From a virus, in IMG/VR virus record IMGVR_UViG_3300032245_000936, positions 1-64,000 of that record: DNA of 64,000 nucleotides, one strand, 5' to 3'. Both the position numbers and the translations under genes were made by a program. The notes under the pieces are model-generated. The model saw only the letters and a program-made list of their open reading frames with translations. It searched no databases and was not told the DNA's origin. Positions 48,966-57,449 of the stretch are shown here, in pieces. The stretch's first letter is position 1. The number at the start of each line of letters is the position of its first letter.

Positions 48966-49546
48966 CAGTGCCACCTTGCCACAACTGTAACAAACTCATC
49001 CAGGCTATATGGATGAACCTTGTGCCCGTGTTGGTTGAAGAAGTCCATCATTAGATTCAAACTAATCTTGCGTTGACTACGTACATCAGGCAACAACAAG
49101 AACTTGATATGAGGATACTTCTCTATCATTTTATGTATGCTTCCATCCAGGAAGTTTGTATTGGTTACTACCAATGCGTAGAACACATGATCTAATTCTA
49201 AATTAGGAAACTCTATGTCGTCGGGCAGATACTCCACGCAATGATAATGTATCTTTCCAAACTCATGTACCAATGGCATGTGTTGCCTGAAGAACAACCC
49301 GTTTGTCAACAGGTCAATTATACAGTTCTTGTCCTTGAGCAGTTTTATTATCAACTCCAACTGCTCACGTTTCAGTAACCCAGGCTCTCCTCCGCCAAAC
49401 GTGACCTCTGTGTCGGGTTCAATGGCCTTTACCCTGCGTAGTACTTCTTCAAAAGGCAGCTCTGGTTGGTTGTGTATATCTGCAACACAATAGTCACAGT
49501 GCCAGTTGCACTTGTTGGTTAAAGGCAATTCAATTTCTTTTTTCAT
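48965..49546 (-). CDS. Short radical-SAM enzyme, family B (copy 2)
   Basis: 193 residues from ATG 49546; CX3CX2C at C13, C17, C20 (CNWHCDYC). VTFGGGEPGLLKRE carries GGEP, and HYHCVEYLPDDI corresponds to the family-B signature. Compact, no auxiliary Cys. The longer in-frame reading to 49588 lies inside the next gene. Confidence 0.85.
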   Translation of the reverse strand: MKKEIELPLTNKCNWHCDYCVADIHNQPELPFEEVLRRVKAIEPDTEVTFGGGEPGLLKREQLELIIKLLKDKNCIIDLLTNGLFFRQHMPLVHEFGKIHYHCVEYLPDDIEFPNLELDHVFYALVVTNTNFLDGSIHKMIEKYPHIKFLLLPDVRSQRKISLNLMMDFFNQHGHKVHPYSLDEFVTVVARWH

Positions 49547-50217
49547 CTCAATGCCTTTAACTTGCGGATATTGTTTACTTCCCAGCAACTGGTAATCAAA
49601 TGTAGATAGCTGTCAGGTGCAATACGATCTTTATACTGATTATATACTTTGAATCCATTGGCTCTGCTCAATCCTTTGCCAATTACATTATCTGCTCCAA
49701 ATACTAAAAATCTGATATCCGGATATTGATTGATATAAAAGTCCAAACGGTGCATGGTATCATCTGTGATTACCAATTGAAAATCAATTTTGGATATATC
49801 AACGTGCTCAGGAATCCAAATGTCATCATTGTCTAAATGTTCACTACAGTGATATAAAAAACTGTCTGGGATATGGCATAGATTTTTGTGTTTTTTAAAA
49901 AATGTTCCATTGGTGTTTACATTAACAAAGCATCCTTTATTCTTTAACTCTGTTAACACCCATTCCATAACAGCATGATCAATGAGCCCTGGCTCGCCAC
50001 CAGTTAATGCAACATCACTGTTTCCTGGTATTGCTTCAACTTTTTGTTTTATGTCATGATAGGTTACATCAGCTCTGTTGTGTGTGTCCTCAGAGCAGTA
50101 GTCGCAGAACCAATTACACTTATAGGTTAGGTACAAGGTATAACTGTTAGCTCCATCAAGTCCTCCTTGAAAGAATTCATAGTTGTCGTGCTTTACTCTT
50201 GGCAATTGATTGCTCAT
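49543..50217 (-). CDS. Short radical-SAM enzyme, family B (copy 3)
   Basis: 224 residues with a 25-residue N-terminal extension; CX3CX2C at C34, C38, C41 (CNWFCDYC). VALTGGEPGLIDH holds GGEP; VNTNGTFFKKH and LYHCSEHLDNDD place it with copies 1 and 2. Overlaps the next upstream gene by ATGA. Confidence 0.85.
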   Translation of the reverse strand: MSNQLPRVKHDNYEFFQGGLDGANSYTLYLTYKCNWFCDYCSEDTHNRADVTYHDIKQKVEAIPGNSDVALTGGEPGLIDHAVMEWVLTELKNKGCFVNVNTNGTFFKKHKNLCHIPDSFLYHCSEHLDNDDIWIPEHVDISKIDFQLVITDDTMHRLDFYINQYPDIRFLVFGADNVIGKGLSRANGFKVYNQYKDRIAPDSYLHLITSCWEVNNIRKLKALR

Positions 50218-51239
50218 TTGTAAAACCCTTTTCTATAAAAATTTACCTGTGTGATTTTTTCACCCGGAGCCGGAGTCAGTACCACATCTTTGATCTGTTT
50301 CTCAACACCATCACAGATGTAATAATGTTTACACTCTAAGCAGTCCTTGGTTTTATAGTATGTGCGGTTGCGTTTGAATGCGGCTGCATCATACATGGCC
50401 TTGAGTGGATCAGCGCGATATGTTTCAGGATCGATGTCACCATTGTATACCGCAATATTCCAATCATATACATCATAGATATGTTGATAATAATTGCAAA
50501 CGTATTGTTCATAGCCTGTCATGAAGCAATAAGGTGTGTACCTTACGTTGATTTTTTTAACTTGATCTTTTAACAAATCAATGGCCTGATGTACATAAGG
50601 TGTAACTTCAGCGTAGTTGATAGTGTCTTGTTTGCCAGCATCGTCCCAATAGTTGAGAGTGAGAAAGTTCACTTCAAAGGGTTGTAGTTCTTGCATCAGT
50701 GCCACAAACTTTGTGGGCAAGGATTTGTAGTTCCGGTGAGTCACTGTGCAATTAACACGAACCAAAATGCCTAACTCATGTGCATTGTGTATGGCCTGGA
50801 CAATATTTTCAAAGCCCTTGCGATGACCTACTAATATGTTGTGAGACTCTTTGTCATAACCATGTACACTAAATAGGATTTCTTCTAGTCCGTGTTCTTT
50901 TGATTTTGCTAAGAATTCTTTATTGGCAAATTTGTACCCATTGCTCAGTGTACTGATTTTCAATCCATGCCCGCGGCAGTAGTCTAGTATATCAAACCAT
51001 TGCTTGTGAATACTGCTTTCTCCACCACTAAGGTCTACTTCTTTAATTCCACAAGCAATCAAATAATCAATGCGTTCTTTTATTTTTTCAAACTCAGTTA
51101 CTTCATCAAGCTGTGTTTTGTAATAGCAGAACTCACAACGATAGTTGCAATGTGTGCCAGTGTCTAGTTTGGCACGATTGCACATAGGCTCGTTACTATC
51201 AATCTGTAACTTATTGCTCAGCTCGTTGTATAGTCTCAC
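50214..51239 (-). CDS. Radical-SAM enzyme with C-terminal Cys cluster
   Basis: 341 residues from the GTG at 51239 (TTG 51266 is an alternative). CX3CX2C at about C31, C35, C38 (CNYRCEFC). VDLSGGESSIHKQW gives GGE, STLSNGYKF the next motif, FSVHGYDKESHN the barrel strand. The C-terminal CLECKHYYICDG is a short SPASM-like Cys set (C-x2-C-x4-C). MoaA/SPASM-like overall. The overlap with the next gene is 29 bases. Confidence 0.82.
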   Translation of the reverse strand: MRLYNELSNKLQIDSNEPMCNRAKLDTGTHCNYRCEFCYYKTQLDEVTEFEKIKERIDYLIACGIKEVDLSGGESSIHKQWFDILDYCRGHGLKISTLSNGYKFANKEFLAKSKEHGLEEILFSVHGYDKESHNILVGHRKGFENIVQAIHNAHELGILVRVNCTVTHRNYKSLPTKFVALMQELQPFEVNFLTLNYWDDAGKQDTINYAEVTPYVHQAIDLLKDQVKKINVRYTPYCFMTGYEQYVCNYYQHIYDVYDWNIAVYNGDIDPETYRADPLKAMYDAAAFKRNRTYYKTKDCLECKHYYICDGVEKQIKDVVLTPAPGEKITQVNFYRKGFYK

Positions 51240-52056
51240 GTTCAATCTCTTGGTATTGTTGGTCAATTGGCTCTGGATCAGCCTGATATTTCTTTTTACT
51301 TGCCACCATCAATTTAAATGATGACACCGATTCTTTATAACAAGTCCTACTAAAACTACTGCAATGATTTAAACATATACTTTGGCTATCAAAGAACTTG
51401 TATCTAATAGGGTGCTCTAATGCTTCCTTTAGTGACACTGTGTTTAGATTTGCAAAGGCCAACTTATCATTATAAGGAACATTGTCTTTTACGAACTTAC
51501 AAAACATCACATCACCATTGGCCAATATCTTGGGCATACTGTGAAAATGGCATTTGAGTTTAGAGTTGAATTCTTCGTTTATTTTTGTGCCGGTGTAATT
51601 GAAAACATAGTTTCGATCGCGGCGCTCTAGGTTGTAACGTATACCGGCTGCATCAAGTTCATCAATTCGACGATGCACAATATCAAATAAATTTTTATCC
51701 ATGCCGGTTAGCTCTTTGAACTTTTCTGGAGTGTCACCATAATAACTGATACAGAATTTAATATTGGTCATACCAATTTTTTTCAGCTTCTCTACATTCA
51801 CTGCGGTTACATTGGTAAACACAATGGTGTATTTCATATGCGTGTTTACAAAATCAAGCATTTCATAAATGTCAGGATGCAGGAATGGTTCGCCTTTTGC
51901 AGGAATCAAATCAACTTCTGTTATGCCCATTGCCTTTGCTTCTAAAATAATTCTTTTGAATAATTCTAGATCCATATACTGCGGCTCGGTGATATCTTTG
52001 GCTTTGCAAAAATAGCATTTGAAATTGCAATACTCAATGATTTCTACCACTATCAT
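51211..52056 (-). CDS. Radical-SAM enzyme, MoaA/SPASM-like
   Basis: 281 residues; CX3CX2C at C10, C14, C17 (CNFKCYFC). DLIPAKGEPFLHPD contains GEP; VFTNVTAVN the following strand. Later Cys occur in FCKF and in CLNHCSSFSRTCYK (C-x3-C-x6-C), likely binding an auxiliary cluster. It begins the run of eight consecutive radical-SAM genes (minus strand, transcribed first). Confidence 0.82.
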   Translation of the reverse strand: MIVVEIIEYCNFKCYFCKAKDITEPQYMDLELFKRIILEAKAMGITEVDLIPAKGEPFLHPDIYEMLDFVNTHMKYTIVFTNVTAVNVEKLKKIGMTNIKFCISYYGDTPEKFKELTGMDKNLFDIVHRRIDELDAAGIRYNLERRDRNYVFNYTGTKINEEFNSKLKCHFHSMPKILANGDVMFCKFVKDNVPYNDKLAFANLNTVSLKEALEHPIRYKFFDSQSICLNHCSSFSRTCYKESVSSFKLMVASKKKYQADPEPIDQQYQEIERETIQRAEQ

Positions 52057-52946
52057 ATTATGCCTTTAAGGATGTCCACTATCTCATCATTGGGCTTTAG
52101 ATGGATGCTGTCAAACTTATAGTCAATATCCCAGCGTCTCCAATACAGTCCTAGATCTTCTGCCCAGTAATCTATATCATGATAAATTACCTCTTTGCTG
52201 TAGTATTTACATTCGGCTATGAAACGAGGCGAACAATCCCACTTTCTTTCAACTGGAGTGTACACATACGTGGTAAACTGTTCAAACAGATTGTCTACTG
52301 GTGGAAGTATAAACGTAATTCCAGTCACTGGAGTTGGTTGATTTTCTGCATTGGTAATTGCAACAATAGGTTTATTGTATCTTGCAAAGTCTGCCCAATC
52401 TTTTATATTGCGGCAGTTTTTGGTGGCATACAGCAATATTTGATTTTTGCTTTCGCCAATGGTTTTTAGTCGACTAAAGAGTATTTTCTTTTTATAGTTG
52501 ATTCCGTTGGTTTTGACAGGATCATACACACGGTCGTCTTGTAAGATGTAGACGTTGTGTTTATCATTGTCTTTGATCTCTTTGTTTCCGCAAGCAAAGA
52601 AGATGATGTTGTCAAATAACAGCGTGTACTCTTGTGCATTTACAATACCTCCGTCTGTAAATAAAATATTACGGCCACGTAACAAACTAGGGCGATTGCC
52701 GAACACAGTATGTGCGCGAATATCGGCAATTTCATGATCTGTAAAATCATACTTGTTTCTAATACTTCTCTCAACGGTTTGCCAATCAATATCTTCTCCT
52801 AAAAAAATTCCCACTTTAAAATGATCTTTGAGTACGTGATAGTAGTCAAATACTTCAAAGGTATGTCCACACACGCCGTGATTGTTGTTGCTCCAGGTAT
52901 AGCTGAGCCAGAGATCGTACGAAGGATCTAATTGTATTATTTTCAT
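52053..52946 (-). CDS. Unrecognised protein, possibly glycosyltransferase-like
   Basis: 297 residues, alpha/beta, with strands (NILFTDGGIVNA, KPIVAITNAENQ) alternating with helices. Its C-terminal YHDIDYWAEDLGLYWRRWD recalls the end of nucleotide-sugar enzymes. No clear DxD or EX7E is found. It overlaps both neighbours by ATGA in the operon before the radical-SAM block. Confidence 0.45.
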   Translation of the reverse strand: MKIIQLDPSYDLWLSYTWSNNNHGVCGHTFEVFDYYHVLKDHFKVGIFLGEDIDWQTVERSIRNKYDFTDHEIADIRAHTVFGNRPSLLRGRNILFTDGGIVNAQEYTLLFDNIIFFACGNKEIKDNDKHNVYILQDDRVYDPVKTNGINYKKKILFSRLKTIGESKNQILLYATKNCRNIKDWADFARYNKPIVAITNAENQPTPVTGITFILPPVDNLFEQFTTYVYTPVERKWDCSPRFIAECKYYSKEVIYHDIDYWAEDLGLYWRRWDIDYKFDSIHLKPNDEIVDILKGII

Positions 52947-53731
52947 CTGAGCATTGCCTTTACCATTACATCATCTTGTGTCAGTGTGTAATTAGTCAGT
53001 CCGTTTTGTTTGATATCATTGTAGCGTAGCATGATTGAATCTACACCTGTATAGACTTCTTCTACTGTGACTTGTTTATTGTAATAAAATCCCTCAGGGA
53101 TGATTCGATTGTTGCTGTCTCGTACCACATGTATATAATGCACTGCATCAATCAATTCAAACAAGTTGCCTACTCCAGTGTGTTGCTTCTTTAGTATAAT
53201 TGGTCGATTGAACTGTTTCTTTAATCGTTCATATTCAAATCGAATAAACTGTGGGTCCAGACAACTCACAAACACGCCAGGTGCTGAAGTTGTTAGCTGT
53301 GGGAATATTTCAAAGTTTAATTTTAGATAGCAGAACACATCGTAGTATTGAAAATCATAGCTTCCGTAGTAGGTTACAGATCTTTGATTGCGGTAGCGGA
53401 ACCATTCGTGTTCTTCGTTGCTAAAACAATGTACTTCGTTGGTGAAAAACTCTCGGCATTGACGAAATGTATCAACATCCAGTACCAGAGTTCTGTCTAG
53501 ATCAAGTTGATAGAGTTCGGTGAGTTTGATTGGAACAATGCCGTCTGTGAAAATTTGATATTTTTGAGAAAGTATGTTTGCGACGAGGCGAAGATCGCCT
53601 TCTGTTATGCCTATAACATAAAATTGAACATCAGTATATTTTTGTAAAAACTTAAAATATTCAAAGCAGTAAAACAGAGTTCCGTTGATCTTGTTATGTG
53701 GTTTGTGTTTGTACACCACTCCAAGTTTCAT
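52943..53731 (-). CDS. Unrecognised protein of the same operon
   Basis: 262 residues, alpha/beta. The start MKLGVVYKHKPHNKINGTLF and the strand DVQFYVIGITEGDLR suggest a Rossmann-like N-terminal domain as in GT-B enzymes. RPIILKKQHTGVGNLFELID could contact a phosphate group. It may pair with the protein at 52053-52946. Function unproven. Confidence 0.45.
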   Translation of the reverse strand: MKLGVVYKHKPHNKINGTLFYCFEYFKFLQKYTDVQFYVIGITEGDLRLVANILSQKYQIFTDGIVPIKLTELYQLDLDRTLVLDVDTFRQCREFFTNEVHCFSNEEHEWFRYRNQRSVTYYGSYDFQYYDVFCYLKLNFEIFPQLTTSAPGVFVSCLDPQFIRFEYERLKKQFNRPIILKKQHTGVGNLFELIDAVHYIHVVRDSNNRIIPEGFYYNKQVTVEEVYTGVDSIMLRYNDIKQNGLTNYTLTQDDVMVKAMLR

Positions 53732-53732
53732 A

Positions 53733-54347
53733 TTAAAATCTTGCGTAGAAGTCTTCTAAAAAGTTTTGTTCTATTGTTTTAACTTCTTCTTGTGTGTTAG
53801 ACAATTTAATTGCAGTGCGGAATGCACTGAACTTTCTTTCTAGCTGTGCCACAGATTCAATTTCATCTTTGTAGTTTAGATAATCTTCTAACTTGGTAAT
53901 CAGTTTCTCGTCGCCGGTTTCAAGTATTTCCAAATACTTTTCTTCACGGTTGTCATTGGTGATGAAATATCCAGCATTGGCTAGATCGTTGTTGAGCATG
54001 ATAAATCCATACATGGTCAGCCCAGCAATCTTGGAAAGCTCTGGTGTAATCAACATGCGAATTTTTATCATGGCTGCATTTCTTGCTTCCTGGAGAGGGT
54101 CTGTTTCCATAAGGTCAATGACCTCAAACTCCCCGGGCAATACTTCCGTGGTTCTGAGAGTTTTACTGATATGAATAGTTTTGTTTTCAACCACTGCTTT
54201 TTTCATCATCTCAGCACTCATGTAACTGAGTTTGAGATATTTTTCTTGGTGGTCCGCCGGGGCATCTAATGTGTTGTTGACCACATTAGTTACCCGGTAG
54301 TAAGTGCCGCAGTCAATGACGTGGGCCAGATCGTAAAGCATTGTCAT
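53733..54347 (-). CDS. Unrecognised helical protein next to the Cys-rich tail fibre
   Basis: 204 residues; charged helical sequence with a short N-terminal beta part (VIDCGTYYRVTNVVNN). Start ATG 54347 follows GAGGA; an in-frame ATG at 54371 has no ribosome site. It lies between the cysteine-rich tail fibre and the 52943 gene, so it could be a fibre partner or an accessory to modification. No motif recognised. Confidence 0.5.
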   Translation of the reverse strand: MTMLYDLAHVIDCGTYYRVTNVVNNTLDAPADHQEKYLKLSYMSAEMMKKAVVENKTIHISKTLRTTEVLPGEFEVIDLMETDPLQEARNAAMIKIRMLITPELSKIAGLTMYGFIMLNNDLANAGYFITNDNREEKYLEILETGDEKLITKLEDYLNYKDEIESVAQLERKFSAFRTAIKLSNTQEEVKTIEQNFLEDFYARF

Positions 54348-54373
54348 AATTGATTCCTCATTGTATACCAAAT

Positions 54374-55042
54374 TCAGATTGGTAAGAGTTTATAGTTCAC
54401 CATGTAAAATCCGCGAGCATCCTTCTTTAATGCTTGTTCATGTTTGGTTCCAACTAGTTCTTGAGCAATAACGCCAACATACTCTGTGGCTTTGTCCCAG
54501 ATATATGTCCAAGAATAGATATTCAGACCATTGCGTGTTTCAATGAACTTGATGTTTTCTTTGAGACGTTGATCACTGTAGTTACAACCGCAGTCGTTGT
54601 GACAACTACAAACGTTGTTACAGGAGCAGTCTGAATTACAAATACAATCTTGGCGAATTACATCGTAACGTGCTTTGAGCTCCGTCCAATGAGTAATCTG
54701 TACCTTTGTGCCTGCGGCCAGCGAAGCCGGAACTGTGGTCAGATATGCTACCATAGTACGAAGATTGTTGTATTGTCCTGACGTGGCTGTGGTTGCGCCC
54801 GGTGAAAATGCAGTTCCCTCATACAATGTGTATGGGCCGTAATCGCCATGAGAATCATAACGAGCAATCTCGTCACGAATACTGCTACGTAATAAATTTA
54901 TATCTGCGGCTGTTACCTTACCACCTTGAGCCCATTCATTACTCATGGTAATGGCTCTGTTAGTAGAGCAGCCAGGACGGTGATTTGAACAGGATGATGT
55001 GCCTGTTCCGTGGTCAGTGCAGTGTGAACCAGAGCATGCCAT
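54374..55042 (-). CDS. Cysteine-rich short tail fibre with S74-type chaperone end
   Basis: 222 residues. Cys at 3, 8, 18 and 25 form an N-terminal set rich in His and Gly (CTDHGTGTSSC). Residues 133-153 contain eight Cys in a strict C-x-C-x3 repeat (133,135,139,141,145,147,151,153). Immediately after, SDQRLKENIKFIE marks the intramolecular chaperone (peptidase S74) domain of trimeric phage fibres, with WDKATEYVGVIAQELV and the VNYKLLPI end. The middle (about 35-130) is a fibre shaft domain. Two SPASM radical-SAM genes follow upstream; the Cys array is a plausible substrate. Disulfide or metal binding are alternatives. Confidence 0.85.
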   Translation of the reverse strand: MACSGSHCTDHGTGTSSCSNHRPGCSTNRAITMSNEWAQGGKVTAADINLLRSSIRDEIARYDSHGDYGPYTLYEGTAFSPGATTATSGQYNNLRTMVAYLTTVPASLAAGTKVQITHWTELKARYDVIRQDCICNSDCSCNNVCSCHNDCGCNYSDQRLKENIKFIETRNGLNIYSWTYIWDKATEYVGVIAQELVGTKHEQALKKDARGFYMVNYKLLPI

Positions 55043-55046
55043 TTGG

Positions 55047-56222
55047 TTAAGTTCCTTCCATTTCTAATTGTTTTGCTTTTTCAGTAACAACTTGTAATTC
55101 GTTGTCAAGGTAGGATTGAACGGTTCTATCAATTTCACCAAATGCCTTAAAAAAGCCACACATGTTGTTTACCCAACGATCAGTCCAACGATCGAAGTAA
55201 TCTTCTTTTTTGCTATTGTCTAAACTGGACACTGGGCAAATCATACAAGTCGTAGCAACACAGCCTTTGCAAATATCTGAAACTGTACGAATTGGAATGC
55301 TGTATGTTTCACTCATCTTGGCTACGTCGTCAACAAAACTGTCTTGGTCAATACTACTGCCTCTCATGAGTTCTTTGTTTGGACTGTACAAAGATCCATG
55401 GCAAGCATAGCTTTGTCCATCAACGTCAATGGCGTGCATGTTGGCACCAGACGCACAGTGTACTTTTGTGTCGCCGCCGTCAAACCATGACATCAAATGA
55501 TGATTGTGCTCACGATAGAATTTGATTTCTTCTCGCGCAACCATTAACATTTCTTTTCTAAAATCTTCAATCATCTTAGGCAAGTCGCCAGATGGAATCT
55601 CATTCACATAATCAATTGTAGGAGCATAGGTCACTGTGATATTTCTACCAATGCTGTTTAGACGTTGGTGTAAATCACGGAAGTCTAACCAAGTCTTGTA
55701 AAGACCAGTCATGCTCTTGAGAGGAATGGTGCTTTTCAATGAGATGTTAATACCTTTACGTGCAAAGTATTCAATGTTCTCTACCACTGTGGAGCTGGTT
55801 GGTTTACCAGTGTGAGTTAAACGGAATTTGTCATTGATGTCTTTTCCGTCGTAACTGATTTGAATCTGTAGTTTGCTAGTATCTACTGCATCAAAAATAT
55901 CTTCTAGGCGCTTGCGGTTATAACCATTGGTGTAGATATGAAATTCAATCTCAGGATACTCATTGAATTCATTCATTACATCAATAATCATTTTACCATT
56001 TAGTGTTGGCTCACCACCCCAGAAGCTGATGTTCAAGCTGTCATATTTGTTGCGGAACCAAGGTGACTTTCTTAGTTCGTGAATACGCTGTTTAACTAGA
56101 TCTAGTTTGTCGTCTAGACGTTGTTTGTTGGTCTTCACACCCTCAAAGCAATAGGTGCAACCCAAGTTGCACAAAGCAGTGGTGGTGATTTCGATAGTAA
56201 ATTGTCCTAAACGTTCATTCAT
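55047..56222 (-). CDS. SPASM radical-SAM maturase-like enzyme
   Basis: 391 residues. CX3CX2C at C18, C22, C25 (CNLGCTYC), SFWGGEPTLNGK with GGEP, HIYTNGYNRKR, and SYDGKDINDKFR as in SPASM peptide maturases. The SPASM region has C-ASGANMHAIDVDGQSYAC, then CKGCVATTCMIC and a final Cys in NNMCGFF. That full set for two auxiliary clusters matches anSME/ranthipeptide/sactipeptide maturases that alter Cys or Ser/Thr side chains. Its stop is four bases before the Cys-rich fibre start, the strongest clue to a substrate. Confidence 0.9.
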   Translation of the reverse strand: MNERLGQFTIEITTTALCNLGCTYCFEGVKTNKQRLDDKLDLVKQRIHELRKSPWFRNKYDSLNISFWGGEPTLNGKMIIDVMNEFNEYPEIEFHIYTNGYNRKRLEDIFDAVDTSKLQIQISYDGKDINDKFRLTHTGKPTSSTVVENIEYFARKGINISLKSTIPLKSMTGLYKTWLDFRDLHQRLNSIGRNITVTYAPTIDYVNEIPSGDLPKMIEDFRKEMLMVAREEIKFYREHNHHLMSWFDGGDTKVHCASGANMHAIDVDGQSYACHGSLYSPNKELMRGSSIDQDSFVDDVAKMSETYSIPIRTVSDICKGCVATTCMICPVSSLDNSKKEDYFDRWTDRWVNNMCGFFKAFGEIDRTVQSYLDNELQVVTEKAKQLEMEGT

Positions 56223-56452
56223 TGTGTGTCTTTCCCCATGGTCATAATTTCATCTAAAATGCTCATCATACGATCATCTGAAACTTTTTCTTCTTCAGGT
56301 TGAATAATCAACGCCATTTCAGCTGCCATGTGTAAAAGTTTATCGGATTCGTCCTGAAATTCTTGCACATTTGACAAGTGTTTGGATGCTTCCAGTAGAT
56401 GATTGCTGGCATAAAACAGCGCCTTGTTCATCTTTTTAATGCTAGTTGACAT
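56219..56452 (-). CDS. Small helical protein between the SPASM genes
   Basis: 77 residues, helical: KKMNKALFYASNHLLEASKH and LLHMAAEMALIIQPEEEK. Start ATG 56452 has GAGGA at good distance; 56458 would be closer to it. Overlaps the SPASM gene by ATGA. It could be a precursor-recognition or adaptor protein for the maturases, but no evidence beyond position. Confidence 0.5.
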   Translation of the reverse strand: MSTSIKKMNKALFYASNHLLEASKHLSNVQEFQDESDKLLHMAAEMALIIQPEEEKVSDDRMMSILDEIMTMGKDTQ

Positions 56453-57449
56453 TCTCAATTTCCTCTTTAAGTTGTTGTATAAAGTACGGATTGCTACCTA
56501 GCTCTTGTGACATCCTACTTACTTGCCTGTAAGTGTATTTATATATGCTACAGAGCTCCACGATAGGACCTTTGTTTTTGATTTGCTCAAATAAACAGCC
56601 TTTTTCGCAGTAGTTTTTTACTTCGCAGGATTGACACTCGGGCATTTGTGCATATTTGGGTATTTCTGCAATCAGCTCGGGTGCTTTGGTAAAACGTGTG
56701 CAGGGCACAATCTTGTTGTCGCTGAACATGAATATGTCTGTTCCTGCGCCGCAGTTGTGTTTTTCTAATCCTTTAACTTTGTAATTTAAAAAATGGCGAA
56801 GATAAAATGTGATGAAAAACGGCATCTGCTCATGCGGATTTGCGATGTACCAATCAAACAGTTCTTCGATACCTGCTTTGAGTTTTTCCACACTAGCAGA
56901 ATCCCATACATCAACGTCACGTACCAGCGTAAGCTCTGGATTCACTCCAAAGTGCTTTTTTATAAACAAATGATTTTCCAATAGGTTATAGCAACCCTTG
57001 TAAATCATTGTGTGCATACGTAGGTTGGGTATCTGTTTGAATAGATCTGCTTTTTCTAAAAATCTATGTGAGGTTTTGCGACCGTTTAACTGTAGCCTAT
57101 ATTTGTCTTGCCACAGTCCGTCAAAACTCACAGATGTTTCAATTTGTTCTTTAACTAGGTACTCCAGTATTTCATCTGTTAACAACAACCCATTCGTGGG
57201 CATGAATAATTTTACATTGCCATCTTCACGTACACCATCTACTATACGCTGAATCAAATCAAATTGCAACAGGGGCTCACCCCCAAAAAAATCAATCTTG
57301 ATACGTTCAGTCGGGTGTTGTTCCCGCATCTTTCGAAACTCATCAAGATACATGTCTACATCAATGGCTTTTTTGCTCCATTTATCCACGTCACAGTAGG
57401 TGCAATTTAGATTGCACTTTTCTGAAAGGACCACAAGCAAGGTTTTCAT
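56442..57449 (-). CDS. SPASM radical-SAM maturase-like enzyme, second
   Basis: 335 residues. CX3CX2C at C12, C16, C19 (CNLNCTYC), KIDFFGGEPLLQFD, FMPTNGLLLTDE and SVSFDGLWQDKYR. The SPASM domain has CGAGTDIFMFSDNKIVPC, CQSCEVKNYCEKGC and CSIYKYTYRQVS. It differs from the enzyme at 55047, so the two may act in sequence or on different residues. Overlaps the small helical gene and the dehydrogenase gene by 4-11 bases. Confidence 0.9.
   Translation of the reverse strand: MKTLLVVLSEKCNLNCTYCDVDKWSKKAIDVDMYLDEFRKMREQHPTERIKIDFFGGEPLLQFDLIQRIVDGVREDGNVKLFMPTNGLLLTDEILEYLVKEQIETSVSFDGLWQDKYRLQLNGRKTSHRFLEKADLFKQIPNLRMHTMIYKGCYNLLENHLFIKKHFGVNPELTLVRDVDVWDSASVEKLKAGIEELFDWYIANPHEQMPFFITFYLRHFLNYKVKGLEKHNCGAGTDIFMFSDNKIVPCTRFTKAPELIAEIPKYAQMPECQSCEVKNYCEKGCLFEQIKNKGPIVELCSIYKYTYRQVSRMSQELGSNPYFIQQLKEEIENVN

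Noticed and set aside
54348-54371. ATG at 54371 as start of the 53733-54347 gene
   Set aside because: No ribosome site there, while GAGGA precedes ATG 54347.
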